Assembly (NCBI GenBank): GCA_900553605.1
Contig: USDX01000006.1
Span: forward strand, 33,145-97,144
Origin: an uncultured Eggerthella sp.
GTDB lineage: Bacteria; Actinomycetota; Coriobacteriia; Coriobacteriales; Eggerthellaceae
Direction: 5' to 3'
Length of the DNA stretch: 64,000 nt
Below the pieces are notes generated by a model that saw only the letters and a program-made list of their open reading frames with translations, did no database searches and was not told the DNA's origin. Position 1 is the stretch's first letter. Each line of letters opens with the position of its first letter. The position numbers and the translations under genes are program-made. Of this stretch, positions 9,881 through 18,036 are shown in pieces.

Positions 9881-10254
9881 TGGCTGGTTTTGGAAGGATA
9901 AAAACCCTTTTTGCCCTGCATATGCTCTTAATGGTCTATTCGACAAGTGGAATTTTAAGCAAACTTGCTGCTGGCGTCGACTTCCTGAGCATTGAATTCT
10001 GCATTTATTACGGAGGCGTCCTTCTTCTTTTAGGGTTTTATGCTATCGGGTGGCAACAAATCCTAAAAAGGCTTCCCCTGACAACTGCATTCTCAAATAA
10101 AGCGGTAACGATTGTCTGGGGAATTATTTGGGGTGCACTGTTTTTCTTTGAGCCGATCACTTTGCCTAAAGCCGTCGGCGCTCTATTGATCATTGCCGGA
10201 GTGGTTTTGTTTTCTCATGCCGACGGCCAAGAATCGAGCGTTACCTATGAGTGA
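9880..10254 (+). CDS. SMR/EamA-like half-transporter, subunit 1
   Basis: A 124-residue protein with four hydrophobic helices, like one half of an EamA/DMT transporter or an SMR protein. It overlaps the ATP-grasp stop at its GTG start and is followed, with an 8-base overlap, by a second protein of the same size. Paired SMR-like proteins such as ArnE/ArnF flip undecaprenyl-linked aminoarabinose. By analogy this pair should move the lipid-linked sugar made by the neighbouring GT2 to the outer leaflet. This role is inferred from context, not from a diagnostic motif. Confidence 0.75.
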   Translation: MAGFGRIKTLFALHMLLMVYSTSGILSKLAAGVDFLSIEFCIYYGGVLLLLGFYAIGWQQILKRLPLTTAFSNKAVTIVWGIIWGALFFFEPITLPKAVGALLIIAGVVLFSHADGQESSVTYE

Positions 10255-10600
10255 GACCATGATTCTGTATTCGGGGGTCTTACTTCTTGGAACGTTTATT
10301 AGTGCGGTGTCGCAAGTTATACTGAAGAAGGCAGCGCTGAAAACATATCCATCGAAGATTCGGGAGTATTTAAACTTTCCGGTAGTTTTTGCATATTCCT
10401 TGTTCTTGCTTACGACGTTCATGTGCATATTTGCGTATAGGGTTGTGCCTCTTTCTTTTGGTCCCGTGCTCGAATCGACGAGTTATTTATACGTTACGGT
10501 TTTTGGTGTTCTGTTTTTCAAAGAGAGAATCACCAAGAAAAAAGCTGCTGCACTTACGATGATTCTTCTCGGAGTGGTTATTTATTCGGTTGGTATTTAG
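10247..10600 (+). CDS. SMR/EamA-like half-transporter, subunit 2
   Basis: A 117-residue, four-helix protein of the EmrE/EamA type, with a KERIT segment before the last helix as in EamA halves. ATG 10247 overlaps the end of subunit 1 by 8 bases; ATG 10259 is a possible alternative. It differs clearly in sequence from subunit 1, so a heterodimer, as in ArnE/ArnF, is more likely than a recent duplication. Expected role: flipping a lipid-linked sugar, together with subunit 1. Confidence 0.75.
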   Translation: MSETMILYSGVLLLGTFISAVSQVILKKAALKTYPSKIREYLNFPVVFAYSLFLLTTFMCIFAYRVVPLSFGPVLESTSYLYVTVFGVLFFKERITKKKAAALTMILLGVVIYSVGI

Positions 10601-10617
10601 TGGGAGGCAGACTGTAA

Positions 10618-13600
10618 ATGCCGGTTTTTTCCATTGTTGTTCCTTCGTATGGGAATGTTGAATATCTTTCTCAATGTTTAGACAGTCTTGTCGCTCAGAC
10701 CTTCACGGATTGGGAGGCAATTGTTGTCGATGATTGCAGTCGCGATGGCTCTCTGGCGTTAGTGGGCTGCTATGCCGAAAAGGACGCAAGAATCATTCCT
10801 GTTGCAAAGAATTGCAATGAAGGTTTGCACTGTGCGAGAAAAACGGGCGTTGAAAAAGCCTCAGGTGATTACATCGTCTTTATCGACCCAGATGACTCTT
10901 TTGAGCAGGACGCTCTTCGTCTTTTGAAGGGCGTTTTGGATTCTGGGAATATGGATATTCTTCATTATGGGATCAATGTTAAAGCTTGCGGAGTTCCTGA
11001 TGATATGAGGCTGTCCTTTGAGTTGTACGTAAATAACCCATGTCCTGATTTATACGACTCAGAGATCTTAGGCTATGCCTTTGACGCAAAATTGGGGTAT
11101 TTGCAGGATTGGCGAGTTACTCAACGGGTATATGCTGCCGATTTGGCAAAAAAGGCTTTTTCCCAAATGACGGATTGTAGGTTGGAGAGAGCCGAGGATA
11201 GTTATGAGTACCTTGTCTTGGCTTCGTTTGCCTCGTGTCAGATTACGAGAAATGACATTCGCGCTCTTAACTATAACTATGGGCGTGGAGTAACTGGCGC
11301 CTCGTCTCTTTCTGTTGCTGAATTTCTTCATGATGCACGTTGCTTTAAGGATTGCATTGACGCAATTGACCAGTATGCCGCAAGTGCAGGAGATTCCTTA
11401 TGCGGAATTGCCGATCTGGCTGCTGGGGCTGAATTGAAGTTGATGGATTTGCTATTTAACGATTGGGCGTTAAGGCTGATGCCTGGGGACAGGTTAAGGA
11501 CCCTGAGCGAGCTTGTTAGTATTTTTAATGGCATCGATGTTTCCGTTCAGGTGATGCGTTGTGTTCGTGATGAGGCATATCGCCTACTTATGGTTGGCGA
11601 AAGCAGAAATGACATATCCGAGTTGAAGAAATTGTTCTGCTTCGCGGAATCGGTTTTTGTTCCCGCCAAACTCGGGCAAAGAGGCCCAGTGAGTGATGGT
11701 GTGAGTATATATGGCGAATATCGCGATGCTGCGCAAAGCCATCTGAATGATCTTGAGGGGATGTCGCTCAGATCGAAATGGTCTGCTCAGCCAATCAAAA
11801 TCTTTGCTTCCGCCCATAAGCCAGTAGACCTTTTTGACTGCGATGCTATTCAGCCAGTTCAGGTCGGGTGCGCATTGGGCAACGATCGTTTTCCCTGGGC
11901 TTGGCATGACGATGACGGCGATAACATATCTGACCAGAACCCTATGTATTGCGAGCTAACCGCTCAATATTGGGCCTGGAAAAATATTGACGCTGATTAC
12001 TATGGTTTTTGTCACTACCGGCGGTACTTTAATTTCTCGCCAAATCGCTACGGGGAGAACTCCTGGGGTGAAATCATGGAACCCTTCATCGATGCTTCAT
12101 CCCGGGCTAAGTATGGACTGGACGACGAGACCATCAAGAGAGCTATTGATGGCTATGACGTCGTCACGACAGAAGTAAAGGATCTTCGCGACTTTCCTGG
12201 CGATGCCAACACCCCACTAATGCAGTATGAAGCTGCTGCAAAATTGAATATTGACGACCTGTATCACGTATTTGCGATCCTTGAAGATATGCATCCGGAC
12301 TATGCGGAGGACATTAATGCCTTCGCAAACGGCAGTCAGTCGTGTTTCTGCAACATGTTCCTTATGAAGAAGGAGCTGTTCTTTGGTTATTGCGAGTGGC
12401 TATTCCCTATTCTTGAGCGTTTTGTTGAAGAGTGGGATTCTTCTTTGTGCAGCAAAGAAGGGCTTCGCACCCCAGGTCATTTAGCAGAACGCCTTTTGAA
12501 CATTTACCTCATGCATGGAGAACGCGTTGGTGCAGGCTGGAAGCGCAAGCAGGTTCAGTGCGTCCATGTCGAGTATCCCGATAAGCGTTACTACGATTTG
12601 CCCCCTGTTCCTGGCTATGCTGAATGCGATAAGCCGATTGTTCCTGTAGTATTTGCAGCCGATAATAATTATGTTCCTATGGTCACCACGACCATAGCTT
12701 CGATGCTTGCTAACGCTTCTAAAGATTATTTCTATGACGTTGTGGTTATCGAAGACGGTATAACCGGAAGCAACAAAGAGCAGATGGTTCAGTTTGTTGC
12801 CCAATATGGCAACGCGTCTATTAGATTCTTTGGTGCTGGATCGATGATCGCTGATTATGAGCTCACGACCAGCAATGAGCACATCAGCAAAGAAACCTAC
12901 TACCGTTTCTTGATTCAGGACATTCTTCCATATTACGGAAAGGTTGTTTACTTAGATTCTGACCTTGTTGTTGAAGGGGATGTTTCTGAGTTATTTGAAC
13001 TGGATCTCGAAGATCACCTTCTTGCGGCAGCACATGATGTTGACTACCTGGGCAACTTGAATATGCATGATGGTGAGAGGATGAAGTACACAAAAGAAAT
13101 TCTCGGCATGAATAGGCCATTCGATTACTTCCAAGCTGGTGTTTTGGTGCTGAACGTCGCTGAAATGAGGAAGCTTCATTCGGTAAAAGAGTGGCTTGAA
13201 ATAGCCTCGAACCCTGATTATATCTACAACGATCAGGACATTCTTAATGCGCATTGCCAGGGAAGGGTTAAATACTTGGGCTATGAGTGGAATGTAATGC
13301 ACGATTGCGGGGGACGCGTGGGCAATGTGTTCTCGTTTGCGCCAGCTTCTGCGTTTGACTCCTATAACGCATCACGTTCCAATCCGAAGATCATCCACTA
13401 TGCAGGCTTCGAAAAACCTTGGATTATGCCTGAGTGCGATTTTGCTGAGCATTATTGGAAGTATGCGCGATCCACACCTTTTTATGAAAAATTGATCGCA
13501 TTGATCTCGAAGCATAAGGCTACCGAGTTGCATTTGCTTCTTGAAGAAGAAGCGCGTCCTCCAAAGGTGGTTGGCGAAAACAGCCGTATCCGTAAAGTCG

Positions 13601-13680
13601 TCGATCCTATTATGCCTTTAGGATCACGACGCAGGGAGGTAGCAAAGGCTGTTGGCAGAAAGCTGCGTGGCCGCTCATAA
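10618..13680 (+). CDS. Triple-domain glycosyltransferase (GT2-DUF4422-GT8)
   Basis: A 1020-residue cytoplasmic protein with three glycosyltransferase-type domains. Residues 1 to about 110 open a GT2 domain (FSIVVPSYGN; acidic motif D90-P-D-D93). About 394-645 is a DUF4422 domain (KIFASAHKP, FCHYRRYFN near 465). About 675-960 is a GT8 domain with PVVFAADNNYVP and the metal-binding D780-S-D782. It likely adds two or three successive sugars to a growing lipid-linked repeat. ATG 10618 has a GGGAGG site and follows the transporter pair by 17 bases. The acceptor and sugars are unknown. Confidence 0.85.
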   Translation: MPVFSIVVPSYGNVEYLSQCLDSLVAQTFTDWEAIVVDDCSRDGSLALVGCYAEKDARIIPVAKNCNEGLHCARKTGVEKASGDYIVFIDPDDSFEQDALRLLKGVLDSGNMDILHYGINVKACGVPDDMRLSFELYVNNPCPDLYDSEILGYAFDAKLGYLQDWRVTQRVYAADLAKKAFSQMTDCRLERAEDSYEYLVLASFASCQITRNDIRALNYNYGRGVTGASSLSVAEFLHDARCFKDCIDAIDQYAASAGDSLCGIADLAAGAELKLMDLLFNDWALRLMPGDRLRTLSELVSIFNGIDVSVQVMRCVRDEAYRLLMVGESRNDISELKKLFCFAESVFVPAKLGQRGPVSDGVSIYGEYRDAAQSHLNDLEGMSLRSKWSAQPIKIFASAHKPVDLFDCDAIQPVQVGCALGNDRFPWAWHDDDGDNISDQNPMYCELTAQYWAWKNIDADYYGFCHYRRYFNFSPNRYGENSWGEIMEPFIDASSRAKYGLDDETIKRAIDGYDVVTTEVKDLRDFPGDANTPLMQYEAAAKLNIDDLYHVFAILEDMHPDYAEDINAFANGSQSCFCNMFLMKKELFFGYCEWLFPILERFVEEWDSSLCSKEGLRTPGHLAERLLNIYLMHGERVGAGWKRKQVQCVHVEYPDKRYYDLPPVPGYAECDKPIVPVVFAADNNYVPMVTTTIASMLANASKDYFYDVVVIEDGITGSNKEQMVQFVAQYGNASIRFFGAGSMIADYELTTSNEHISKETYYRFLIQDILPYYGKVVYLDSDLVVEGDVSELFELDLEDHLLAAAHDVDYLGNLNMHDGERMKYTKEILGMNRPFDYFQAGVLVLNVAEMRKLHSVKEWLEIASNPDYIYNDQDILNAHCQGRVKYLGYEWNVMHDCGGRVGNVFSFAPASAFDSYNASRSNPKIIHYAGFEKPWIMPECDFAEHYWKYARSTPFYEKLIALISKHKATELHLLLEEEARPPKVVGENSRIRKVVDPIMPLGSRRREVAKAVGRKLRGRS

Positions 13681-13693
13681 TGGACTATCGGTG

Positions 13694-13718
13694 GGGAGTC
13701 AGCGTTTTGCTGGCTCCC
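13694..13718 (+). terminator. Hairpin between glycosyltransferase and ABC exporter genes
   Basis: A 10-bp stem (GGGAGTCAGC with GCTGGCTCCC, one wobble pair) and a 5-base loop lie in the 80-base gap after the triple glycosyltransferase. No clear T-run follows, so it may be a partial terminator or mRNA-stability hairpin rather than a full stop. Confidence 0.45.
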
Positions 13719-13760
13719 TGCTGTATTATTTGTGGGTATGGCTTTTATTCGAGGAGTCTA

Positions 13761-14546
13761 ATGAGCAACGATCAAGACATGGTCACGGGAATGAAGCATT
13801 CCCTTTTCGTTTTGAAGTCTTTGGTATCGAAGGACTTTAAGCTTAAATATCGCCGAAGCATCCTAGGCGTACTGTGGAGCGTTCTTAATCCGCTTCTTAT
13901 GATGATCGTCCTTTCGGCGGTATTCTCGTTCATGTTCCGTTTTCAGATCGAGAATTACCCGCTGTACCTTATCCTGGGTCAAGTTCTGTTCTCATTGATG
14001 ACGGATGCAACCACCTCTGCAATGACTTCCATTATCGATGCATCACCGTTGCTGAAGAAGGTACGCGTCGAGAAAATGGTATTCCCGTTGGAAAAGGTGG
14101 TATTCGGTTTGGTGAATTTCGCTATTTCCCTCATTGCCGTTCTGGCGGTAATGGTGTTTTTCCAGGTCATTCCCACTTGGCGTGTGCTGCTAATTCCAGT
14201 GATGCTTATATTCGTTTCTCTATTCTGTGTGGGGCTTGGCCTCCTGCTGTCTTCCCTGGCGGTTTTTTTCCGCGACGTTATCCATCTTTGGGGAGTTGTT
14301 ACTACGGCGTGGATGTATGCAACGCCTATTTTTTACCCCCTCGAGCTACTGCCGGACACTCTGCAGAATCTCATGGTGTGGAACCCGATGTATCAGTACA
14401 TCACCTACTTCCGAGACATCATGATGAATGGCGTCACGCCTAGCTTGGAAACGCATCTTATCTGTTTTGGAATGGCTGCTATAACGTTCCTAGTGGGCCT
14501 TATTGCGTTCCGCAAAACCGAACATAAATTCATTCTCTACGTTTAG
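13761..14546 (+). CDS. ABC-2 polysaccharide/teichoic acid export permease
   Basis: A 261-residue membrane permease of the ABC-2 type (TagG/Wzm/RfbA group), exporting a finished polyprenyl-linked polymer. The motif LKYRRSILGVLWSVLNPL near the N-terminus is typical of this group, and about six membrane segments follow. ATG 13761 is chosen because GAGGAG lies just upstream; the longer frame back to 13680 would add 27 residues without a ribosome site. The ATPase partner starts 21 bases downstream. Confidence 0.9.
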   Translation: MSNDQDMVTGMKHSLFVLKSLVSKDFKLKYRRSILGVLWSVLNPLLMMIVLSAVFSFMFRFQIENYPLYLILGQVLFSLMTDATTSAMTSIIDASPLLKKVRVEKMVFPLEKVVFGLVNFAISLIAVLAVMVFFQVIPTWRVLLIPVMLIFVSLFCVGLGLLLSSLAVFFRDVIHLWGVVTTAWMYATPIFYPLELLPDTLQNLMVWNPMYQYITYFRDIMMNGVTPSLETHLICFGMAAITFLVGLIAFRKTEHKFILYV

Positions 14547-14567
14547 TCTCCCTATATAGGAATTGAT

Positions 14568-15323
14568 ATGACGGATTCTTCTATCGACACTACGGAACCC
14601 ATGATCGTCGTCGACCATGTGGACATGGTTTTCAACATCGCAAACCAGCAGCTCAATAGTTTGAAGGAATATCTTATTGCGCTTGTGCGCAGACAGCTAT
14701 TTTTCCGTGAGTTCAAAGCTCTTGAAGATATCAATATTACGATTAATCGCGGCGATGTTTACGGAATTGTGGGAACCAACGGTTCAGGCAAATCTACACT
14801 GTTGAAGATTATTGCTGGTGTGCTGGAACCTACCCACGGCAAGTGCTCCATCAATGGCACCATTGCGCCACTTATCGAACTCGGTGCTGGTTTTGATCAT
14901 GAGCTTACCGCACGTGAAAATGTGTACTTAAACGGTGCGCTCCTTGGTTATAGCAAGAAGTTTATCGATGAACAGTTTGACGCTATTGTTGACTTTGCTG
15001 AAGTGGGCGATTTCATTGACATGCCGTTGAAGAATTACTCTTCCGGCATGGTTGCGCGTATCGCATTTGCTATCGCTACCGCCACCACGCCCGATATCTT
15101 GGTTGTTGATGAAGCTCTTTCGGTCGGCGATTTCCGTTTCCAGGAAAAGTGCGAGGCTCGCATTAATGATCTGGTTGAAAACCACGGTACCACCTTGCTG
15201 TTTGTGTCCCATGATATCAACCAGGTAGAGCGCGTGTGCAAGAAGGCCGTTTGGATCGAAAAGGGCCATATGCGTATGGACGGCCCAGTGGAAGAAGTCT
15301 GCGAGGCCTATAAGGCTATGTAG
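14568..15323 (+). CDS. ABC polysaccharide/teichoic acid export ATPase
   Basis: A 251-residue ATPase of the TagH/Wzt type, powering export by the adjacent permease. Walker A is GTNGSGKST (K75), the signature is NYSSGMVARIAFA and Walker B is ILVVDEALSVGD. The N-terminus has the long insert before Walker A that is common in this group. No C-terminal carbohydrate-binding extension of the Wzt kind is present, so export is probably not linked to recognition of a chain-end modification. Last gene of the rightward block; a strong terminator lies about 120 bases downstream. Confidence 0.92.
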   Translation: MTDSSIDTTEPMIVVDHVDMVFNIANQQLNSLKEYLIALVRRQLFFREFKALEDINITINRGDVYGIVGTNGSGKSTLLKIIAGVLEPTHGKCSINGTIAPLIELGAGFDHELTARENVYLNGALLGYSKKFIDEQFDAIVDFAEVGDFIDMPLKNYSSGMVARIAFAIATATTPDILVVDEALSVGDFRFQEKCEARINDLVENHGTTLLFVSHDINQVERVCKKAVWIEKGHMRMDGPVEEVCEAYKAM

Positions 15324-15446
15324 CCTTATGACTTTGGGTGCTTGCTGATTCCCTTTTCCAGCTGTTCGAAAGAGTCGGAAAAGAGAAGATCAATCCACAA
15401 CAACGTTGATCTGGTGCCAGCCCTATAGGTGGCATCTGAAAAAACC

Positions 15447-15474
15447 AAAAGGGTCCGATGTATCGGACCCTTTT
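15447..15474. terminator. Bidirectional intrinsic terminator
   Basis: A perfect 13-bp inverted repeat (AAAAGGGTCCGAT and its complement) with a 2-base loop lies between convergent genes. The arms give T-runs on both strands, so it can serve both the ABC ATPase gene and the leftward GT2 gene that ends 5 bases away. Confidence 0.9.
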
Positions 15475-15478
15475 CTCG

Positions 15479-16567
15479 TTAATTCATCCCCAGCACTTTC
15501 CCCACAACGGCTTTTACTCCGTATTTCTCCAGGAACCAGCCTGCTCGAAGGCGTATTGCTTGGGCATTGCTTATGGGTTCTCCGCTTAGGGCAACTTCCA
15601 GCAACTTGCGATCGTGCTTCTTCAGCTGCAATGCGCTGGTGCTTCCGTTGCCCCAGAACTCACGAAAAATACGGGCGTATTCGGGCAACAGCTCATTGCG
15701 CACATCTTCTGGCAAGCAAAACAGTCCGTACAGCACGAATTCAATGGACCAGCTTACAATCTCGGAACTGTATTTCTCTAACCCAAAGCGTTTCTTCCAT
15801 GCGCTGAAAATGCGTTTGGTCATGGGCAGGTGCTTGCGGCTTTTTACTTCCAGGTCGTCGTTAGTCTTCGAGGTGAGTGAGCCTTCGCGTTCGATGCGAT
15901 ACTCGTACAGCTTGTCGCTTATCAACGCAGTTTTCCTTGAATTGGGGTAGATGTCGAAGAAAAACACCTGGTCTTCGCCGAAGGGCAGCGCCTCTTCGAA
16001 GCGAATGCCGCATTCGTCTAGGAATGCTTTGCGGCAAGCGGTGCGAATGTAGGGGGTGCTCTGCTCTTCGAACATTAGGGCAGGCTGGAAGCCGTCATAC
16101 ACCATATCTCTTGGGCTAAGCTTCAGCGTAATCCAGGGGGTTGCGGCTTCTGCGGGGTTACAATAACCGCCAAAGGTCACCACGTCGGCATCGGTTTCGG
16201 CGAATGCTTCGGCAATGCGTTGGCAGGCATTGGGCGTGAAGCGGTCGTCCGCATCAAGGAAACCAATGTAGGTTCCGCATGCCGCATTAATTCCCGCGTT
16301 GCGCGCAGAGGAAAGGCCGCCGTTTGGCTTGTCCACGATAACGATGCGCGCATCTTCCTTCTGACGTTTTGCCAGGATTTCGCGTGAGCCGTCGGGGCTG
16401 CCGTCGTTTACGCAAACTATTTCGATATCGTCGAAGGTCTGTGCCTGCAGCGAATCAAGGCAGGCATTCAGATAGTATTCCACGTTATATACGGGCACGA
16501 TTATGGAAAGAACGGGGTGCTCGGGGGCGCCTTCAGCGCGGATGACCATTGGTTCTTCGACCGCCAT
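15479..16567 (-). CDS. GT2 family glycosyltransferase
   Basis: A 362-residue cytoplasmic glycosyltransferase with an N-terminal GT-A domain: LSIIVPVYNVEYYL, the VCVNDGSPDGS nucleotide-binding turn and the acidic FLDADDRF motif. The rest resembles other capsule-type GT2 enzymes and has no membrane segments. Its start is 2 bases from the stop of the next upstream GT2 gene, so the two form one leftward operon. Donor and acceptor are unknown. Confidence 0.88.
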   Translation of the reverse strand: MAVEEPMVIRAEGAPEHPVLSIIVPVYNVEYYLNACLDSLQAQTFDDIEIVCVNDGSPDGSREILAKRQKEDARIVIVDKPNGGLSSARNAGINAACGTYIGFLDADDRFTPNACQRIAEAFAETDADVVTFGGYCNPAEAATPWITLKLSPRDMVYDGFQPALMFEEQSTPYIRTACRKAFLDECGIRFEEALPFGEDQVFFFDIYPNSRKTALISDKLYEYRIEREGSLTSKTNDDLEVKSRKHLPMTKRIFSAWKKRFGLEKYSSEIVSWSIEFVLYGLFCLPEDVRNELLPEYARIFREFWGNGSTSALQLKKHDRKLLEVALSGEPISNAQAIRLRAGWFLEKYGVKAVVGKVLGMN

Positions 16568-16569
16568 TG

Positions 16570-17631
16570 CTATTTCGCCACCTTGTTCTTTAACAGCTTC
16601 GCAATAAGCGGCAGGCCGCCAAAGCGGTAGTAGTGCTTGAAGGTGTTCAGCTTGCCGGGCGCTGCGTATTCAGTGCGGCACTTTGCAAATGTTTCGGGAT
16701 CTTTGATGAGCGCGCGAAGGTCGGCTTCGGCCCAAGGCTCAAACAGCGCCAGGTCAACGCGACCAGCGTCCAAGTCGGCCTTCAGGTCCTGCGCGGCGTG
16801 CTTTAGGAATTCAGCGCGCAGTTCAGCGGAAAGGCGATCGTAGTTCCATAGGTAGCTGTTGAATTTCATGCGCTCCAGCACGCCTTGTAGATGTTGCTTC
16901 TTTGCCGGGCGCTCATCAAGCCATCGTTGCATTTCGGCGTACTCGTCGCATACGCAATACACCTTGCCGGGGGAGTTTACCGATGAAGCTTCGTTATCCT
17001 GACGATATTTCAAAATCTGTGTAGAGCTGAACGCAGCGCACTCTGCCGCTGCCCATACCTTAAAGGCAAAGCCAGCATCCTGGTACGATGCTCCCGGCGT
17101 TTCCAGGAAGCGAACGTCGTTTTCCTGCAGGAAGGCGCGGTTGTACATGCCCGACCAAATAGAGGGCTTTGCATAGAAAGGCTCGAATGCTTCCTGGGGG
17201 TTAACCAGCTTGCCACAGAGCCCTTCGCTTATAACATGGCAGGGCTCCAGCTTTTCGTTCTTGCTCCAGTAGAACCAGAAGTCGGCCTTTACCGCTTGCG
17301 CGCTGTGCACGCTTGCCAGGTTATGCAGCACTTCCAGTGCGTCGGGCGTGAAGGCGTCGTCGGATTCCAAGATGGCTACGTATTCGCCCGTTGCAGCATC
17401 AAGCCCTTGGTTCATGGATGCCCCATAGCCGGAATTTGCCTTGTCAATTACGCGAAAGCGGCTGTCCGCATCAAGGTATTCCTGCACGATGGCACGGGAG
17501 CTGTCGGTGCTGCCGTCGTTAATGCAGATTGCCTCAAAATCGGTGAAGCTTTGGGCCAGCACGGAATCCAGACATTCACGCAGATATTTCTCCACGTTGT
17601 AAATGGGTATAAGCAAGCTAATTGCGGGCAC
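16570..17631 (-). CDS. GT2 family glycosyltransferase
   Basis: A 353-residue enzyme with PAISLLIPIYNVEKYL at its N-terminus, CINDGSTDSS and the acidic ILESDDAF motif. I place the start at GTG 17631, since AAAGGA lies 7 bases upstream; ATG 17679 would add 16 residues with no ribosome site. It heads a two-gene leftward operon with the neighbouring GT2. It is related to that neighbour in the first 100 residues but diverges after, so it likely adds a different sugar. Confidence 0.85.
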   Translation of the reverse strand: MPAISLLIPIYNVEKYLRECLDSVLAQSFTDFEAICINDGSTDSSRAIVQEYLDADSRFRVIDKANSGYGASMNQGLDAATGEYVAILESDDAFTPDALEVLHNLASVHSAQAVKADFWFYWSKNEKLEPCHVISEGLCGKLVNPQEAFEPFYAKPSIWSGMYNRAFLQENDVRFLETPGASYQDAGFAFKVWAAAECAAFSSTQILKYRQDNEASSVNSPGKVYCVCDEYAEMQRWLDERPAKKQHLQGVLERMKFNSYLWNYDRLSAELRAEFLKHAAQDLKADLDAGRVDLALFEPWAEADLRALIKDPETFAKCRTEYAAPGKLNTFKHYYRFGGLPLIAKLLKNKVAK

Positions 17632-17885
17632 GGCGGATCCTTTCGCTATTGCTGCGCAGCGTGCGTTTTTGTTCAACATTTCTATGATAAAGGTTATGGA
17701 TCGGGTTGCCTGTTCCGTCGGTGCGTCTTTGGCAAAAAGAGATAAAACCGGGCTGGGTTGATGGGCTTATGTGCCGTGGTGTGCTAGGCGAACATCGTCT
17801 TCTCCGTTGCGCGTAGGTGCTTTGTCGGTAACAGGATTCTGAAACTCGAGGTGAACAGCCTTGAAGGGGAGTAGACTTTCTGTGG

Positions 17886-18018
17886 TGGGAAAATAGGGAC
17901 AGGTACCAGATTCCCACTTTTCGAGCTGGCATCTGCCTGCAATGAAGCTTGCATATGAGGGCACGGTATCAACCGCCATGCTGTAAGTGGGAATCTGGTA
18001 CCTGTCCCTATTTTCCCA
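17886..18018. repeat. REP-like inverted pair with perfect 34-bp arms
   Basis: Two arms, 17886-17919 and 17985-18018, are perfect reverse complements. Each arm contains a core AGGGACAGGTACCAGATTCC with an internal GGTACC palindrome. The 65 bases between carry no gene. The same arm recurs near 21.2, 22.3, 37.0 and 58.0-58.3 kb. This pair forms most of the intergenic space before the GtrII-like gene. Confidence 0.85.
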
Positions 18019-18036
18019 AAGCATCGGGAGGTTGTT

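Noticed and set aside
17886..18018. Attachment sites or ends of an insertion sequence
   Set aside because: The inverted arms enclose only 65 bases and no transposase or integrase gene is in the window.
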